Assembly: GCF_002797535.1 (NCBI RefSeq)
Contig: NZ_PGFD01000001.1
Coordinates: 1,984,001 to 2,048,000, forward strand
DNA: 64,000 nt
Direction of reading: 5' to 3'
Origin: Chryseobacterium geocarposphaerae
GTDB lineage: Bacteria; Bacteroidota; Bacteroidia; Flavobacteriales; Weeksellaceae
Shown here: one piece after another, positions 8,297-16,734 of the stretch
Layout of the letters: each line of letters opens with the position of its first letter
How positions within the stretch are numbered: the stretch's first letter is position 1
Notes under the pieces: generated by a model
Told to the model about the DNA's origin: nothing
The model's input: only the letters and a program-made list of their open reading frames with translations
Databases searched by the model: none
Program-made: the position numbers and the translations under genes

Positions 8297-9088
8297 TTAG
8301 TTTTCCTTTCCTGTTCCGTATCCTTTCACGATACCTCTAGGTGAGTTTTGAATGAACTGAAGAATCTCGTCTCTTTCAGCAGTAGGAAGCATTTCTTTTT
8401 CAATATGAGTGATTGCCTGAGAAACATTCATCTTCATTTGGAAGATCGCTCTGTAAATTTTTTGAATTTCGAAGATTTTTTCATTGGTAAATCCTCTTCT
8501 TCTTAAACCTACTGAGTTAATTCCGGCATAAGACATCGGCTCTCTTGCTACTTTTACGTAAGGCGGAATATCTTTTCTCACCAAAGTACCACCGGAAATC
8601 ATTACATGCTTTCCAATTTTGCCAAACTGGTGTACAGCTGATAAACCTCCCATCACCGTATAATCACCAATTTCAACATGACCTGCAATACCGCAACCGT
8701 TTACAATGATAACATGATCTCCGATTACGCAATCATGAGCAATGTGAGATGTAGCCATAATCAGACAATTTTTTCCGATCTTAGTATGTCCTAAAGCTTT
8801 TGTACCTCTATTGACTGTTACACACTCTCTGATCGTAGTATCATCACCTATAATAACCTGTGTATCTTCACCATCGAATTTTAAATCCTGAGGAATTGCA
8901 GAAATTACAGTCCCGGGAAAAATCCTACAGTTTTTACCAATTCTTGCTCCATCCATGATGGTAACATTGGGCCCAATCCAGGTTCCTTCTCCTATTTCCA
9001 CATCTCCTGCAATGGTAGTAAAGGGTTCTACGATTACATTTTTGCTGATTTTCGCACGTTTATCTACGGCTGCTAATTGATGGATCAT
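8297..9088 (-). CDS. lpxA: UDP-N-acetylglucosamine O-acyltransferase
   Basis: LpxA transfers a 3-hydroxyacyl chain from ACP to the 3-hydroxyl of UDP-GlcNAc, the first step of lipid A synthesis, in the cytoplasm. The 263-residue length is typical. The hexapeptide-repeat helix occupies the first 190 residues, with the catalytic histidine in ATSHIAHDCVIG (HIAHD) and the characteristic NSVGLRRRGFTNEKI stretch before the helical C-terminal domain. The start codon directly abuts the stop codon of lpxC-fabZ, indicating coupled translation. Confidence 0.96.
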   Translation of the reverse strand: MIHQLAAVDKRAKISKNVIVEPFTTIAGDVEIGEGTWIGPNVTIMDGARIGKNCRIFPGTVISAIPQDLKFDGEDTQVIIGDDTTIRECVTVNRGTKALGHTKIGKNCLIMATSHIAHDCVIGDHVIIVNGCGIAGHVEIGDYTVMGGLSAVHQFGKIGKHVMISGGTLVRKDIPPYVKVAREPMSYAGINSVGLRRRGFTNEKIFEIQKIYRAIFQMKMNVSQAITHIEKEMLPTAERDEILQFIQNSPRGIVKGYGTGKEN

Positions 9089-10486
9089 TTAATCAACTTT
9101 ATTTTTTGCAACTTGGGCCATTAGTTCTGCTTCTACCGCTACTGTATCTCCAACATAACCGTAACCTTGCATATGTACAATACCTCTTCTGATAGGTTCA
9201 ATTAATTCAATCTTGAAAATAAGTGTATCTCCAGGAATTACTTTTCTCTTGAATTTTACTTTATCAATTTTAATGAAATAAGTAGAATAGTTTTCAGGAT
9301 CCGGAACACTTGCCAGTACAAGAATTCCACCTGTCTGCGCTAAAGCTTCTACCTGAAGAACTCCCGGCATTACGGGCTCTTTCGGGAAATGTCCAACAAA
9401 GAAAGGCTCATTCATTGTAACATTTTTAAGACCTACAACATGAGAGTCTGAAAGCTCAAGAACTTTATCAATCAATAAGAACGGAGGTCTGTGAGGCATT
9501 AATCTCATAATTCCGTTGATATCGAAAACAGGCTCTTTGGTTAAATCAAAATCAGGAACGTTTTTCTTTTTCTGCAATTTCCACTGGCGGTTCAGTTTTT
9601 TTGCAAACTGAGTATTTACGTAATGTCCTGGCTTATTAGCAATTACTTTACCCTTTATTTTCACACCAGCCAAAGCCAAATCTCCGATTACATCAAGTAA
9701 CTTATGTCTTGCAGCTTCGTTTGGATAGTTTAGATTTAAATTATCAAGAATTCCGTTAGGTCTTATAGAAACATTGTCTTTCCCAAAAGCTTTCTTTAAT
9801 TTTTCTGTAGTTTCAGGAGTAAGATCTTTATCTACATATACAATGGCATTAGAAATATCTCCACCTTTAATCAAACCGTGATCTAAAAGCATTTCTAATT
9901 CGTGTAAGAAGCTAAATGTTCTTGCTGATGAAATTTCTTCTTTAAACTCAGAAATATTTTTTAGTGTAGCATTTTGAGTTCCTAAAACTTTGGTCCCAAA
10001 ATCTACCATAGTAGTCACTTCGTAAGTATCTGAAGGAATGATTGTGATTTCTGATCCTGTTGCCGGATCGCTGTAGGTAAGAACTTCTTTTACAACAAGG
10101 TATTCTCTTGCGGTATTTTGTTCTACCACTCCAACACTTTCGATGGCTTCAACAAAATACTTCGACGATCCGTCTAAAATAGGAGGTTCAGAAGCATCCA
10201 TTTCCAAAATGGCATTATCGATATCACAGCCTACTAAAGCCGCTAAAAGATGCTCGCAGGTATTGATCTTTACTCCTAATTTTTCTAATGTTGTCCCTCT
10301 TTCTGTAGCTACTACATAATTCACATCAGCTTCCACCTGAGGATGTCCTTCCAAGTCTGTTCTTACAAATACAAAACCTGTGTTTTCCTTTGCAGGTTTG
10401 ATGGTTAGTTTTACTTCTTTACCCGTATGAAGTCCGATTCCGGAAAGTGTCACTTCTTGCTGAAGTGTTTTTTGCATATCACTCAT
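9089..10486 (-). CDS. lpxC/fabZ: Bifunctional LpxC deacetylase / FabZ dehydratase fusion
   Basis: The N-terminal half (about residues 1-310) is LpxC, the zinc UDP-3-O-acyl-GlcNAc deacetylase that commits material to lipid A. It shows [26 protein letters not shown] and [13 protein letters not shown], which supply the zinc ligands and active site. The C-terminal half is FabZ, 3-hydroxyacyl-ACP dehydratase, with [14 protein letters not shown], catalytic [11 protein letters not shown] and LQVEALAQ. The fusion is known in Bacteroidetes and joins fatty-acid and lipid A supply. Starts at 10486 ([10 protein letters not shown]) or 10477 (MQKTLQQ) both fit; 10486 overlaps the lpxD stop by 8 bases. A longer reading from 10513 would overlap lpxD further and is less likely. 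Confidence 0.95.
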   Translation of the reverse strand: MSDMQKTLQQEVTLSGIGLHTGKEVKLTIKPAKENTGFVFVRTDLEGHPQVEADVNYVVATERGTTLEKLGVKINTCEHLLAALVGCDIDNAILEMDASEPPILDGSSKYFVEAIESVGVVEQNTAREYLVVKEVLTYSDPATGSEITIIPSDTYEVTTMVDFGTKVLGTQNATLKNISEFKEEISSARTFSFLHELEMLLDHGLIKGGDISNAIVYVDKDLTPETTEKLKKAFGKDNVSIRPNGILDNLNLNYPNEAARHKLLDVIGDLALAGVKIKGKVIANKPGHYVNTQFAKKLNRQWKLQKKKNVPDFDLTKEPVFDINGIMRLMPHRPPFLLIDKVLELSDSHVVGLKNVTMNEPFFVGHFPKEPVMPGVLQVEALAQTGGILVLASVPDPENYSTYFIKIDKVKFKRKVIPGDTLIFKIELIEPIRRGIVHMQGYGYVGDTVAVEAELMAQVAKNKVD

Positions 10487-11510
10487 TAGTTTTATCTTTT
10501 GAGTTATTCTCAAGATTGTTTATTCTGTTTACAATTTCAGGTAAATTTCTGAAATGTACATAACTCCTTAAATAGTCGTTATAGCTGATTGCCGGCGAAC
10601 CATAAATAGTTTCCTTATCATTCACACTGGAGTTTACTCCGCTCTGTGCCTGAATTTTTACCTGATTTCCTATTTTAATATGCCCTACAACACCAACCTG
10701 CCCTCCAATCTGGTTCCAGTCGCCAATGATTGTAGATCCTGCGATTCCGGCCTGTGCCGCAATCACATTGTTTTGTCCGATTTTTACGTTGTGTGCAATT
10801 TGGATCAGGTTATCGATTTTAGTTCCTTTCCCGATTATAGTAGAACCAATTGTAGCTCTGTCTATACTACAGTTTGAACCAATCTCAACATCATCTTCAA
10901 TGATGACATTTCCTAATTGAGGAATTTTTTTGAAACCTTCCGGAGTCGGCTGGAAACCAAATCCGTCACCTCCAATTACAGTATTGGAATGAACGATGCA
11001 GTTATCACCAATGATACAATAATCGTAGATTCTCGCTCCACTGTCAATTTTGCAGTTTTTACCGATTTTCACCCCTTTTCCTATGTAGACATGAGGATAA
11101 ATCTGAGTTCCTTCTCCAATTTTTGCCTTTTCAGATACATAAGTAAAAGCACCGATATATACCTTATCTCCGACTACAGCAGTATCATGAATTGAAGAAC
11201 CATCTTCAATCCCTTGCTTTTTACCCTGCATTTCCTGGTACAGATTCATTAAAACCTGAAAAGAAAGGTAGGCATCCTTTACCGCAATCACGGTAGGATT
11301 ATATATATCTTTTGATAAAAGTTTTTCTGAAACGATGATAACGGAGCATTTGGTCGTATCCAAATAATGGGAAAATCTATCTTGTGCTATAAAAGAAAGA
11401 TGTCCTGTTTCCCCTCCTTCAATAGGTGAAACTCCAGTAATAAGTGCATTCTCATCACCTATTATTTTCCCGTCAATAAAACTTGCAATTTGCGAAGCTG
11501 TAAATTCCAT
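10479..11510 (-). CDS. lpxD: UDP-3-O-(3-hydroxyacyl)glucosamine N-acyltransferase
   Basis: This is the canonical LpxD, making the third acylation-pathway step of lipid A. The 343-residue protein has an N-terminal uridine-binding domain ([27 protein letters not shown]) and a hexapeptide beta-helix from about residue 105 to 310, with [11 protein letters not shown] containing the catalytic histidine and [13 protein letters not shown], a segment conserved in LpxD. A start three codons upstream (11519) is possible, but 11510 gives the family opening. A TATCTTTG box at 11524-11517 lies right against this start; if it is a promoter, the mRNA would be almost leaderless. Confidence 0.94.
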   Translation of the reverse strand: MEFTASQIASFIDGKIIGDENALITGVSPIEGGETGHLSFIAQDRFSHYLDTTKCSVIIVSEKLLSKDIYNPTVIAVKDAYLSFQVLMNLYQEMQGKKQGIEDGSSIHDTAVVGDKVYIGAFTYVSEKAKIGEGTQIYPHVYIGKGVKIGKNCKIDSGARIYDYCIIGDNCIVHSNTVIGGDGFGFQPTPEGFKKIPQLGNVIIEDDVEIGSNCSIDRATIGSTIIGKGTKIDNLIQIAHNVKIGQNNVIAAQAGIAGSTIIGDWNQIGGQVGVVGHIKIGNQVKIQAQSGVNSSVNDKETIYGSPAISYNDYLRSYVHFRNLPEIVNRINNLENNSKDKTNE

Positions 11511-11597
11511 ATTCTGCAAAGATAAGAAATTCTATAATTCGCAAACATTTTTTAATTTTCGGATTGTGAATTTTAATATTCTTTAAGAAATTATGTG

Positions 11598-12809
11598 CTA
11601 AATATCTCTTGGAAACATAAGAATATATCGGGTGGTCTTATTAGTAATTAATCCCGATAGAAGCTGGTCTTCCGATTCTTCAAGCCTTATCTTTTTTCCA
11701 TTTTTCTGCAATAGAAAGATCGGCTGTTTTTGAGTATCGTAAGGCAATAGTTTTCGTTTAATTTCATGCACCAATTCATTTCCGTTATCGATTCCGAAAA
11801 ATTCATTGGTGTTTTTTACTTTTTCTTCAATAAACTCTGCTTCAAATGCATGTGACGAAATAATGGTCTTGGGCAGGTTTCTCTGGATTACACATTTGCA
11901 CCAGTATGACAGAATAAAATCACCAGCCGACTGCCAGTTTTTCATCGCCTGAATAACATCGTTATCGTCTAATTGTGTAAACCTTTCCACGTCTTCGTCT
12001 GTAGCAGAATTTTTACCTCTATGCAAAAAATATCTCAGATTTTCTGTTGCCGGGAGATCAACACCTTGTGAAACCAGATATTTTGCTCGCTCTAAAATTT
12101 TCACCAAAAGAAATTCAGCCAACGCCGAAGTTTTATGATAGTAAACTTGCCAATACATGAACATTCGCGCAGTAAGAAAATTCTCAATAGAATAAATACC
12201 TTTTGCATCGATTACCAATTCACCTTCTTCACAGACATTCATCATGGAAATAATTCGTTGTGTATTAATATTCCCCTCCGAAACTCCTGTAAAAAAGCTG
12301 TCTCTGTTCAGATAATCCAAACGATCGACGTCCAATTGTGAAGAGATAAGCTGATTAAAGAATTTTCTATGATACTTCCCCTGAAACATTTTAATAGCAA
12401 CAGATAGTTTACCTTCAAACTCATCATTCAGTTTGTTCATCAAAAGCAGTGAAAGGTTTTCGTGATGCCAATCATCCATCAGCATACTTTCTAAGGCATG
12501 GGAAAACGGACCATGTCCTATATCGTGCATCAAAATCGCCAACATAGCGCCTTTTTCTTCGTCCTCAGAAATCTTCACTCCCTTTTGTTTCAATGTTTCC
12601 AGTGCTGTAAACATCAGATGCATTGCCCCTATCGCATGATGAAATCTTGTATGGGTAGCCCCGGGAAAAATCAAATTTAAAAGACCGGTCTGTCCTATTC
12701 TTCTCAATCGCTGGAAGTAAGGATGCTCAATAATGTCAAATAATATTTCGTGTGGAATTTTGATAAAACCGTGAACAGGATCGTTGATAATTTTTAGCTT
12801 ATTCTGCAT
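11598..12809 (-). CDS. HD-domain phosphohydrolase, dNTPase/SAMHD1-like
   Basis: The 403-residue protein opens KIINDPVHGFIKIPHEI and then shows the HD metal-site residues in order: RFHHAIGAMHL near residue 57, HDIGHGPFSH near 94, and DVDRLDYLNRDSFFTG near 160. This arrangement is typical of cytoplasmic HD hydrolases related to dGTPases and SAMHD1, which remove triphosphate from deoxynucleotides. Residues past 330 form a variable C-terminal region. It lies upstream of lpxD in the same direction with an 87-base gap and may be cotranscribed with the lipid A operon. The exact substrate is unknown. Confidence 0.88.
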   Translation of the reverse strand: MQNKLKIINDPVHGFIKIPHEILFDIIEHPYFQRLRRIGQTGLLNLIFPGATHTRFHHAIGAMHLMFTALETLKQKGVKISEDEEKGAMLAILMHDIGHGPFSHALESMLMDDWHHENLSLLLMNKLNDEFEGKLSVAIKMFQGKYHRKFFNQLISSQLDVDRLDYLNRDSFFTGVSEGNINTQRIISMMNVCEEGELVIDAKGIYSIENFLTARMFMYWQVYYHKTSALAEFLLVKILERAKYLVSQGVDLPATENLRYFLHRGKNSATDEDVERFTQLDDNDVIQAMKNWQSAGDFILSYWCKCVIQRNLPKTIISSHAFEAEFIEEKVKNTNEFFGIDNGNELVHEIKRKLLPYDTQKQPIFLLQKNGKKIRLEESEDQLLSGLITNKTTRYILMFPRDI

Positions 12810-13121
12810 TGATGTCGATATTGTAACAAAGTTAGGGAAAATTTAACTTTAGCTTTTATTTAAATTTCATTAATCTTAAAACCTTATTTCTATTTTTTGC
12901 TCCTTCAGTACAGTTGCTATCGGAGTGGATGATTCTATCCTATAAGGAATACAGAAAGAAAAAGACGAAGTCATCGAAAGAGTGCTTGACTATGCAAAAA
13001 CAGGGAATTAATAAACAATATTTTGATTTAACTAATATTTAACTATTAAAAGCACTATTTTTATTGTTTGAAAAGAAATTTGGTCGAAATTTTGATACAA
13101 TAACCATGAAAAATAAATATT
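12810..13121. other. 312-base intergenic region between divergent HD hydrolase gene and porX
   Basis: The region holds the HD-gene promoter box at its left end and presumably the porX promoter at its right end, although no clean TAnnTTTG was found for porX. In the middle, 12904-13011, there is a plus-strand frame with coding-like character (VAIGVDDSIL, stop, GIQKEKDEVIERVLDYAKTGN, stop) but no start codon. A 32-codon minus-strand frame overlaps part of it. Neither is supported as a gene. Confidence 0.5.
12827..12834 (-). promoter_or_regulatory. Predicted -7 box of the HD hydrolase gene
   Basis: On the minus strand this reads TAACTTTG (TAnnTTTG), 17 bases before the start codon. No convincing -33 TTG is seen. 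Confidence 0.45.
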
Positions 13122-14666
13122 ATGTCGGAAAAGATATTATGGATAGATGATGAAATAGATTTACTAAAACCTCATATCGTATTCTTAGAAAAAAAAGGGT
13201 ATCAGGTAACCCCTGTTAATAATGTAAATGAAGCCTTGGAATTGATGGATTCCGAAAAATTTGCACTGACCCTTATTGATGAAAATATGCCCGGAATTTC
13301 CGGACTTGAAGCCATTCCTATGATTAAAGAAAAAGATAATTCTTTAAAAATTGTAATGGTTACAAAAAGTGAAGAAGAGCACATCATGGAAGAAGCCATA
13401 GGCTCTCAGATTGCGGATTACATATTAAAGCCTGTAAATCCCAACCAGATTTTGCTTTCTCTTAAAAAGAATCTTCAGGAAGATAATTTGGTTGAACAGA
13501 AAACCATTTTACAATATCAGCAGGAATTCAGAAACCTTTCTATGGAGCTTTCTTATCTGAGAACATACCAGGATTGGGCGGAATATTACAAGAAAATTGT
13601 GAATTGGGAACTTAAATTTGATAAGGTTGCCGATAATGAATTTGCCGATCTGCTTCAGTCTCAAAAGGAAGAAGCCAATATTCAGTTTGCAAAGTTTATA
13701 GAAAACAATTACGAAGACTGGTTGAACGGTTCTGAAAAACCTATGATGAGCCATACCTTATTTAAAGATAAAATAAAAACTGAAGTAGAAAAAGAAAAAG
13801 TTCTTTTGCTGATGGTAGACAATCTGAGATATGACCAGTGGAAAGTGATCGAACCTCTATTCACCAAACATTACAATAAGGTTTCCGAGGATTATTATTA
13901 CAGTATTCTTCCTACCGCAACTCAATATGCAAGAAATTCATTTTTTGCCGGATTAATGCCTTCTGAAATAGAAAAACGTTTTCCGGACAAATGGTTTAAT
14001 GATAATGAAGAAGGAAATAAAAACGAATTTGAACGTGACTTTTTAGAAGATCAAATGAAAAGAATTGGTTTAGCATCTAAATCAATGAAGTATTTGAAAG
14101 TTCTTAATGCAGATTTTGAGAGAAAGATCTATGATGATTTTAATCAGCATAAAAATAATGACCTTTTAGTGATTGTTTATAACTTTATTGATATTCTTTC
14201 TCACGCAAAAACCGACAATCATATAGTAGATCAGCTGATCAGAGATGATAAAACTTTCCGTTCCCTTACCTTAAACTGGTTTGAAAATTCATCTTTATTA
14301 AAAATAATTAAGGTTGCTGCCGAAAACGGTTTCAAACTTGTGATTACTACTGACCATGGAACAGTATATGTAAAAAAACCAAGCCGTGTCGTGGGTGACA
14401 GAGAAACATCTACAAATATCCGTTATAAAACAGGAAAAAGTTTAACGTACGACAGCAGCGATGTCTGGGCAATTTCAAACCCGGAAAAACTGTTCCTTCC
14501 TAAAGGAAATTTAAGCTCAAAATATATTTTTGCGAAGAACAATATTTTCTTAGCGTATCCAAAGAACTATAATCATTTTGTAAACTATTATAAAGAAACA
14601 TATCAACACGGAGGAATTTCATTGGAAGAATGTATCATTCCAATCAGTATTTTAGAGCCTAAGTAA
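13122..14666 (+). CDS. porX: PorX, response regulator / PglZ-type phosphatase of type IX secretion
   Basis: The 514-residue protein joins a receiver domain (residues 1-120; DD at 9-10, phospho-acceptor Asp53, Lys103) to an alkaline-phosphatase-superfamily PglZ domain (from about residue 225; LLLMVDNLRYDQW with metal ligand Asp233, then ITTDHGT). This architecture is PorX, which with the kinase PorY and a sigma factor controls the T9SS genes in Porphyromonas and flavobacteria; the PglZ domain hydrolyses nucleotide-like substrates. It agrees with the T9SS-type sorting domain at 2222-2572. PorY is not in the window. The gene is followed by a lipoprotein gene 34 bases downstream. Confidence 0.95.
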   Translation: MSEKILWIDDEIDLLKPHIVFLEKKGYQVTPVNNVNEALELMDSEKFALTLIDENMPGISGLEAIPMIKEKDNSLKIVMVTKSEEEHIMEEAIGSQIADYILKPVNPNQILLSLKKNLQEDNLVEQKTILQYQQEFRNLSMELSYLRTYQDWAEYYKKIVNWELKFDKVADNEFADLLQSQKEEANIQFAKFIENNYEDWLNGSEKPMMSHTLFKDKIKTEVEKEKVLLLMVDNLRYDQWKVIEPLFTKHYNKVSEDYYYSILPTATQYARNSFFAGLMPSEIEKRFPDKWFNDNEEGNKNEFERDFLEDQMKRIGLASKSMKYLKVLNADFERKIYDDFNQHKNNDLLVIVYNFIDILSHAKTDNHIVDQLIRDDKTFRSLTLNWFENSSLLKIIKVAAENGFKLVITTDHGTVYVKKPSRVVGDRETSTNIRYKTGKSLTYDSSDVWAISNPEKLFLPKGNLSSKYIFAKNNIFLAYPKNYNHFVNYYKETYQHGGISLEECIIPISILEPK

Positions 14667-14700
14667 TCTTTGAATCAAATACACCATTAAAAATATAAAA

Positions 14701-15120
14701 ATGAAAAAATCAATTTTAATTTTACCTGTATTGGCAGCGTTATCAATTGTTTCGTGTAAAAAGGAAGGCAGTAAGAGTTCAGAAACTTCATCTGATTCTA
14801 CAGCGGTAATCAGTTCAGATTCGATAAAAACAAATACTTCAGATCTATCTGCAGCTACACCAACAGATTCTGCAGCTGTAAATAAAAATCCTATTGTAAA
14901 GGCAAAATCTACTGATGCTGGGGGAAAAAGTATTGATATGACCTTTGATAATAATAAAAATACAGCTACCATTGTTTATGAAGGTGAAACTATCGAATTG
15001 AAAGGGCAGCCAACCGGTTCAGGAATTCATTATAAAAATGACCATTGGGAGTTAAGAGGCAAAGGATTGGAAAACGAACTTTCGAAAGACGGAAAAGTAG
15101 TTTTTAAAGGAATTAAATAA
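14701..15120 (+). CDS. Lipoprotein with MliC-like (lysozyme inhibitor) C-terminal domain
   Basis: The 139-residue product begins with a lipoprotein signal peptide (MKKSILILPVLAALSIVSC); the lipobox is IVSC with the lipidated cysteine at about residue 19. A Ser/Thr-rich linker of about 50 residues follows. The last 60 residues (MTFDNNKNTATIVYEGETI, TGSGIHYKNDHWELRGKG) match the pattern of MliC/PliC inhibitors of C-type lysozyme, whose binding loop has the order SGxxY then W/E and KG. The protein would sit in the outer or inner membrane facing the periplasm and protect peptidoglycan. The MliC call is by eye and moderate. Confidence 0.75.
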   Translation: MKKSILILPVLAALSIVSCKKEGSKSSETSSDSTAVISSDSIKTNTSDLSAATPTDSAAVNKNPIVKAKSTDAGGKSIDMTFDNNKNTATIVYEGETIELKGQPTGSGIHYKNDHWELRGKGLENELSKDGKVVFKGIK

Positions 15121-15126
15121 AATTGC

Positions 15127-15156
15127 ATGTCGGCTTTCAGCCGACATTTGTTTTTT
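15127..15156 (+). terminator. Terminator of the MliC-like lipoprotein gene
   Basis: A perfect 9-bp stem (15127-15135 with 15139-15147, ATGTCGGCT/AGCCGACAT) with loop TTC, followed by TTGTTTTTT. Confidence 0.9.
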
Positions 15157-15182
15157 AGACCGGCTTTTGATATATTTCAAAC

Positions 15183-15947
15183 ATGAAATTAATTACTTAC
15201 AACGTAAACGGAATACGTGCCGCCTTTACCAAAGATTTTTTAGGATGGCTGAAAACTGCTGATCCGGATATTATCTGCATTCAGGAAAGTAAGGCTGGTA
15301 ACGATCAGATTGATATAGAAAGCCTTGAAAAGTTAGGATATCACAGTTATTGGCATTCTGCGATAAGAAAAGGCTACAGCGGTGTTGGAATCGCGTCAAA
15401 GATAAAACCTAATCACGTAGAATTTGGCTGCGGAATCGAAAGTTATGATAATGAAGGGCGAATCATAAGAGCCGATTTTGATGGCTACTCTGCTATTTCA
15501 GTCTATGTACCTTCTGCATCCAATATTGAACGACTGGATTTTAAAATGCAGTTTTGTCACGATTTTTTAGATTACATTAAAGATTTAAAACAAACGATCC
15601 CTAATCTAATTATTTCCGGTGATTTTAATATTTGCCACGAAGCCATTGACATTCACGATCCTGTACGTTTAAAAAACGTTTCCGGCTTCCTTCCTATGGA
15701 AAGGGAATGGATGAGCGATTTTATCAATGAATGTGAACTTATAGACAGTTTCAGATTTTTCAATCAGGATCCGGACAATTATACATGGTGGAGCTACAGA
15801 CAAAATTCGAGAGAAAAAAATAAAGGATGGAGACTTGATTATAATTTTACAAGCCACACATTAAAGGATCAACTTACAAGAGCGGTTATTTTAAAAGAAG
15901 CGGTACATTCTGATCACTGTCCTGCTTTGGTAGAATTAAATGTTTAA
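15183..15947 (+). CDS. xth: Exodeoxyribonuclease III family AP endonuclease
   Basis: The 254-residue protein belongs to the exonuclease III / ExoA family, which nicks DNA at abasic sites and trims 3' ends in base excision repair. The motifs appear in order: MKLITYNVNGIRAA, IICIQESK (metal-binding Glu), GYSGVGIAS, ISGDFNICH (active-site Asp/Asn), WRLDYNFTS and SDHCPALVE (catalytic His). Length and order are normal. It is a single gene between two hairpins. Confidence 0.95.
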   Translation: MKLITYNVNGIRAAFTKDFLGWLKTADPDIICIQESKAGNDQIDIESLEKLGYHSYWHSAIRKGYSGVGIASKIKPNHVEFGCGIESYDNEGRIIRADFDGYSAISVYVPSASNIERLDFKMQFCHDFLDYIKDLKQTIPNLIISGDFNICHEAIDIHDPVRLKNVSGFLPMEREWMSDFINECELIDSFRFFNQDPDNYTWWSYRQNSREKNKGWRLDYNFTSHTLKDQLTRAVILKEAVHSDHCPALVELNV

Positions 15948-15990
15948 AAAATATATTTAACCTAATTGATTTCTGAAAATCATAAAAATA

Positions 15991-16018
15991 AAAAGCCAAC
16001 TGTATTCAGTTGGCTTTT
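15991..16018. terminator. Bidirectional terminator between the exonuclease and RlpA genes
   Basis: A perfect 12-bp stem (15991-16002 with 16007-16018, AAAAGCCAACTG/CAGTTGGCTTTT) around TATT, with A and T runs at the two outer ends. It serves both convergent genes. Confidence 0.9.
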
Positions 16019-16037
16019 ACCTTTTAAAATCATAAGT

Positions 16038-16409
16038 TTAATCGACAATTTCATATTCAACCGGAATAGTACCATGATTGGTATTTCCGATCTCATCGAA
16101 CGCGGCTTTAGACATATCTAATGCTCTTGATGAATGGTAAGGTCCTCTATCATTTACTCTCACTACTACTGACTTACCATTGTCCAAATTGGTCACTTTA
16201 ATATTAGTTCCAAATGGAAGCGTTCTGTTTGCTGCTGTGAACTTTGAATTATCAAATACTTCACCGCTGGCTGTTTTTCTACCATTAAATTTATCGTGGT
16301 AGTACGATGCATAACTTGTTTTTTTCGCATCTGTGGTATTGCTCGTAAAAGAGAAAATACCAAAGGTTGAAATCATCATTATGATTACGAGAATGAATCT
16401 TTTCATCAT
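16038..16409 (-). CDS. RlpA-like double-psi beta-barrel protein
   Basis: The 123-residue product has an N-terminal signal or anchor segment (KRFILVIIMMISTFGIFSF) and a single double-psi beta-barrel domain: ASYYHDKFNGRKTASGEVF, FTAANRTLPFGTNIKVTN, VVVRVNDRGPYHSSRALDMS. These match the core of RlpA lytic transglycosylases, including the Asp in VNDRGP. It lacks the SPOR domain of E. coli RlpA, a short form common in Bacteroidetes. It probably acts on peptidoglycan in the periplasm. Two start codons in a row (16409 and 16406) are possible. Confidence 0.9.
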   Translation of the reverse strand: MMKRFILVIIMMISTFGIFSFTSNTTDAKKTSYASYYHDKFNGRKTASGEVFDNSKFTAANRTLPFGTNIKVTNLDNGKSVVVRVNDRGPYHSSRALDMSKAAFDEIGNTNHGTIPVEYEIVD

Positions 16410-16437
16410 TTTGAATATTTTGGGGTTTATGACGGAG

Positions 16438-16445
16438 CAAAAGTA
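16438..16445 (-). promoter_or_regulatory. Predicted -7 box of the RlpA-like gene
   Basis: On the minus strand this reads TACTTTTG (TAnnTTTG), 28 bases before the start codon. No clear -33 TTG. Confidence 0.5.
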
Positions 16446-16475
16446 ACAGGATTATCTATATAGACCTATTCGAAC

Positions 16476-16571
16476 TGTTAAAAAACGTTAATAAAAAATT
16501 AATAAAATGTTAATTAAGTCTATAACTACCTATTTTTAGGGACTTTAGATCATAGTGTTAAAAAATGTTAA
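16476..16571. repeat. Pair of 16-base direct repeats upstream of the RlpA-like gene
   Basis: TGTTAAAAAACGTTAA at 16476-16491 and TGTTAAAAAATGTTAA at 16556-16571 differ by one base and are exactly 80 bases apart. They lie upstream of the predicted -7 box of the RlpA-like gene and could be binding sites, but the region is so A/T-rich that chance similarity is possible. Confidence 0.45.
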
Positions 16572-16688
16572 AAAAAAGAGTAAAAAGTTAATTTAATTAA
16601 CTCGCTACAGCATAATTCATTCTACACAATGCAACAAATCCTTTAATAATCAACAATTTAAAGTATTAAAATCTTTATTATAATTAAT

Positions 16689-16716
16689 AAAAAAAACCAA
16701 TGAAACAATCATTGGT
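16689..16716 (-). terminator. Terminator of rimO
   Basis: On the minus strand, an 8-bp stem (16709-16716 with 16696-16703, ACCAATGA/TCATTGGT) around five bases is followed by T8. It begins 18 bases after the rimO stop codon. Confidence 0.85.
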
Positions 16717-16734
16717 CTATTTGTATTAAATATT

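Larger units (their letters stand above)
16410..16734. other. 325-base AT-rich intergenic region
   Basis: The region between rimO and the RlpA-like gene (both on the minus strand) contains the RlpA promoter box, the repeat pair noted separately and the rimO terminator at its left end in gene sense (16689-16716). No open frame of note and no RNA gene was recognised. Confidence 0.6.

Noticed and set aside
12860..12975. A 32-codon minus-strand open frame (MTSSFSFCIPYRIESS...) before the HD gene
   Set aside because: Too short, no family recognised, overlaps another equally weak frame and the likely regulatory region.
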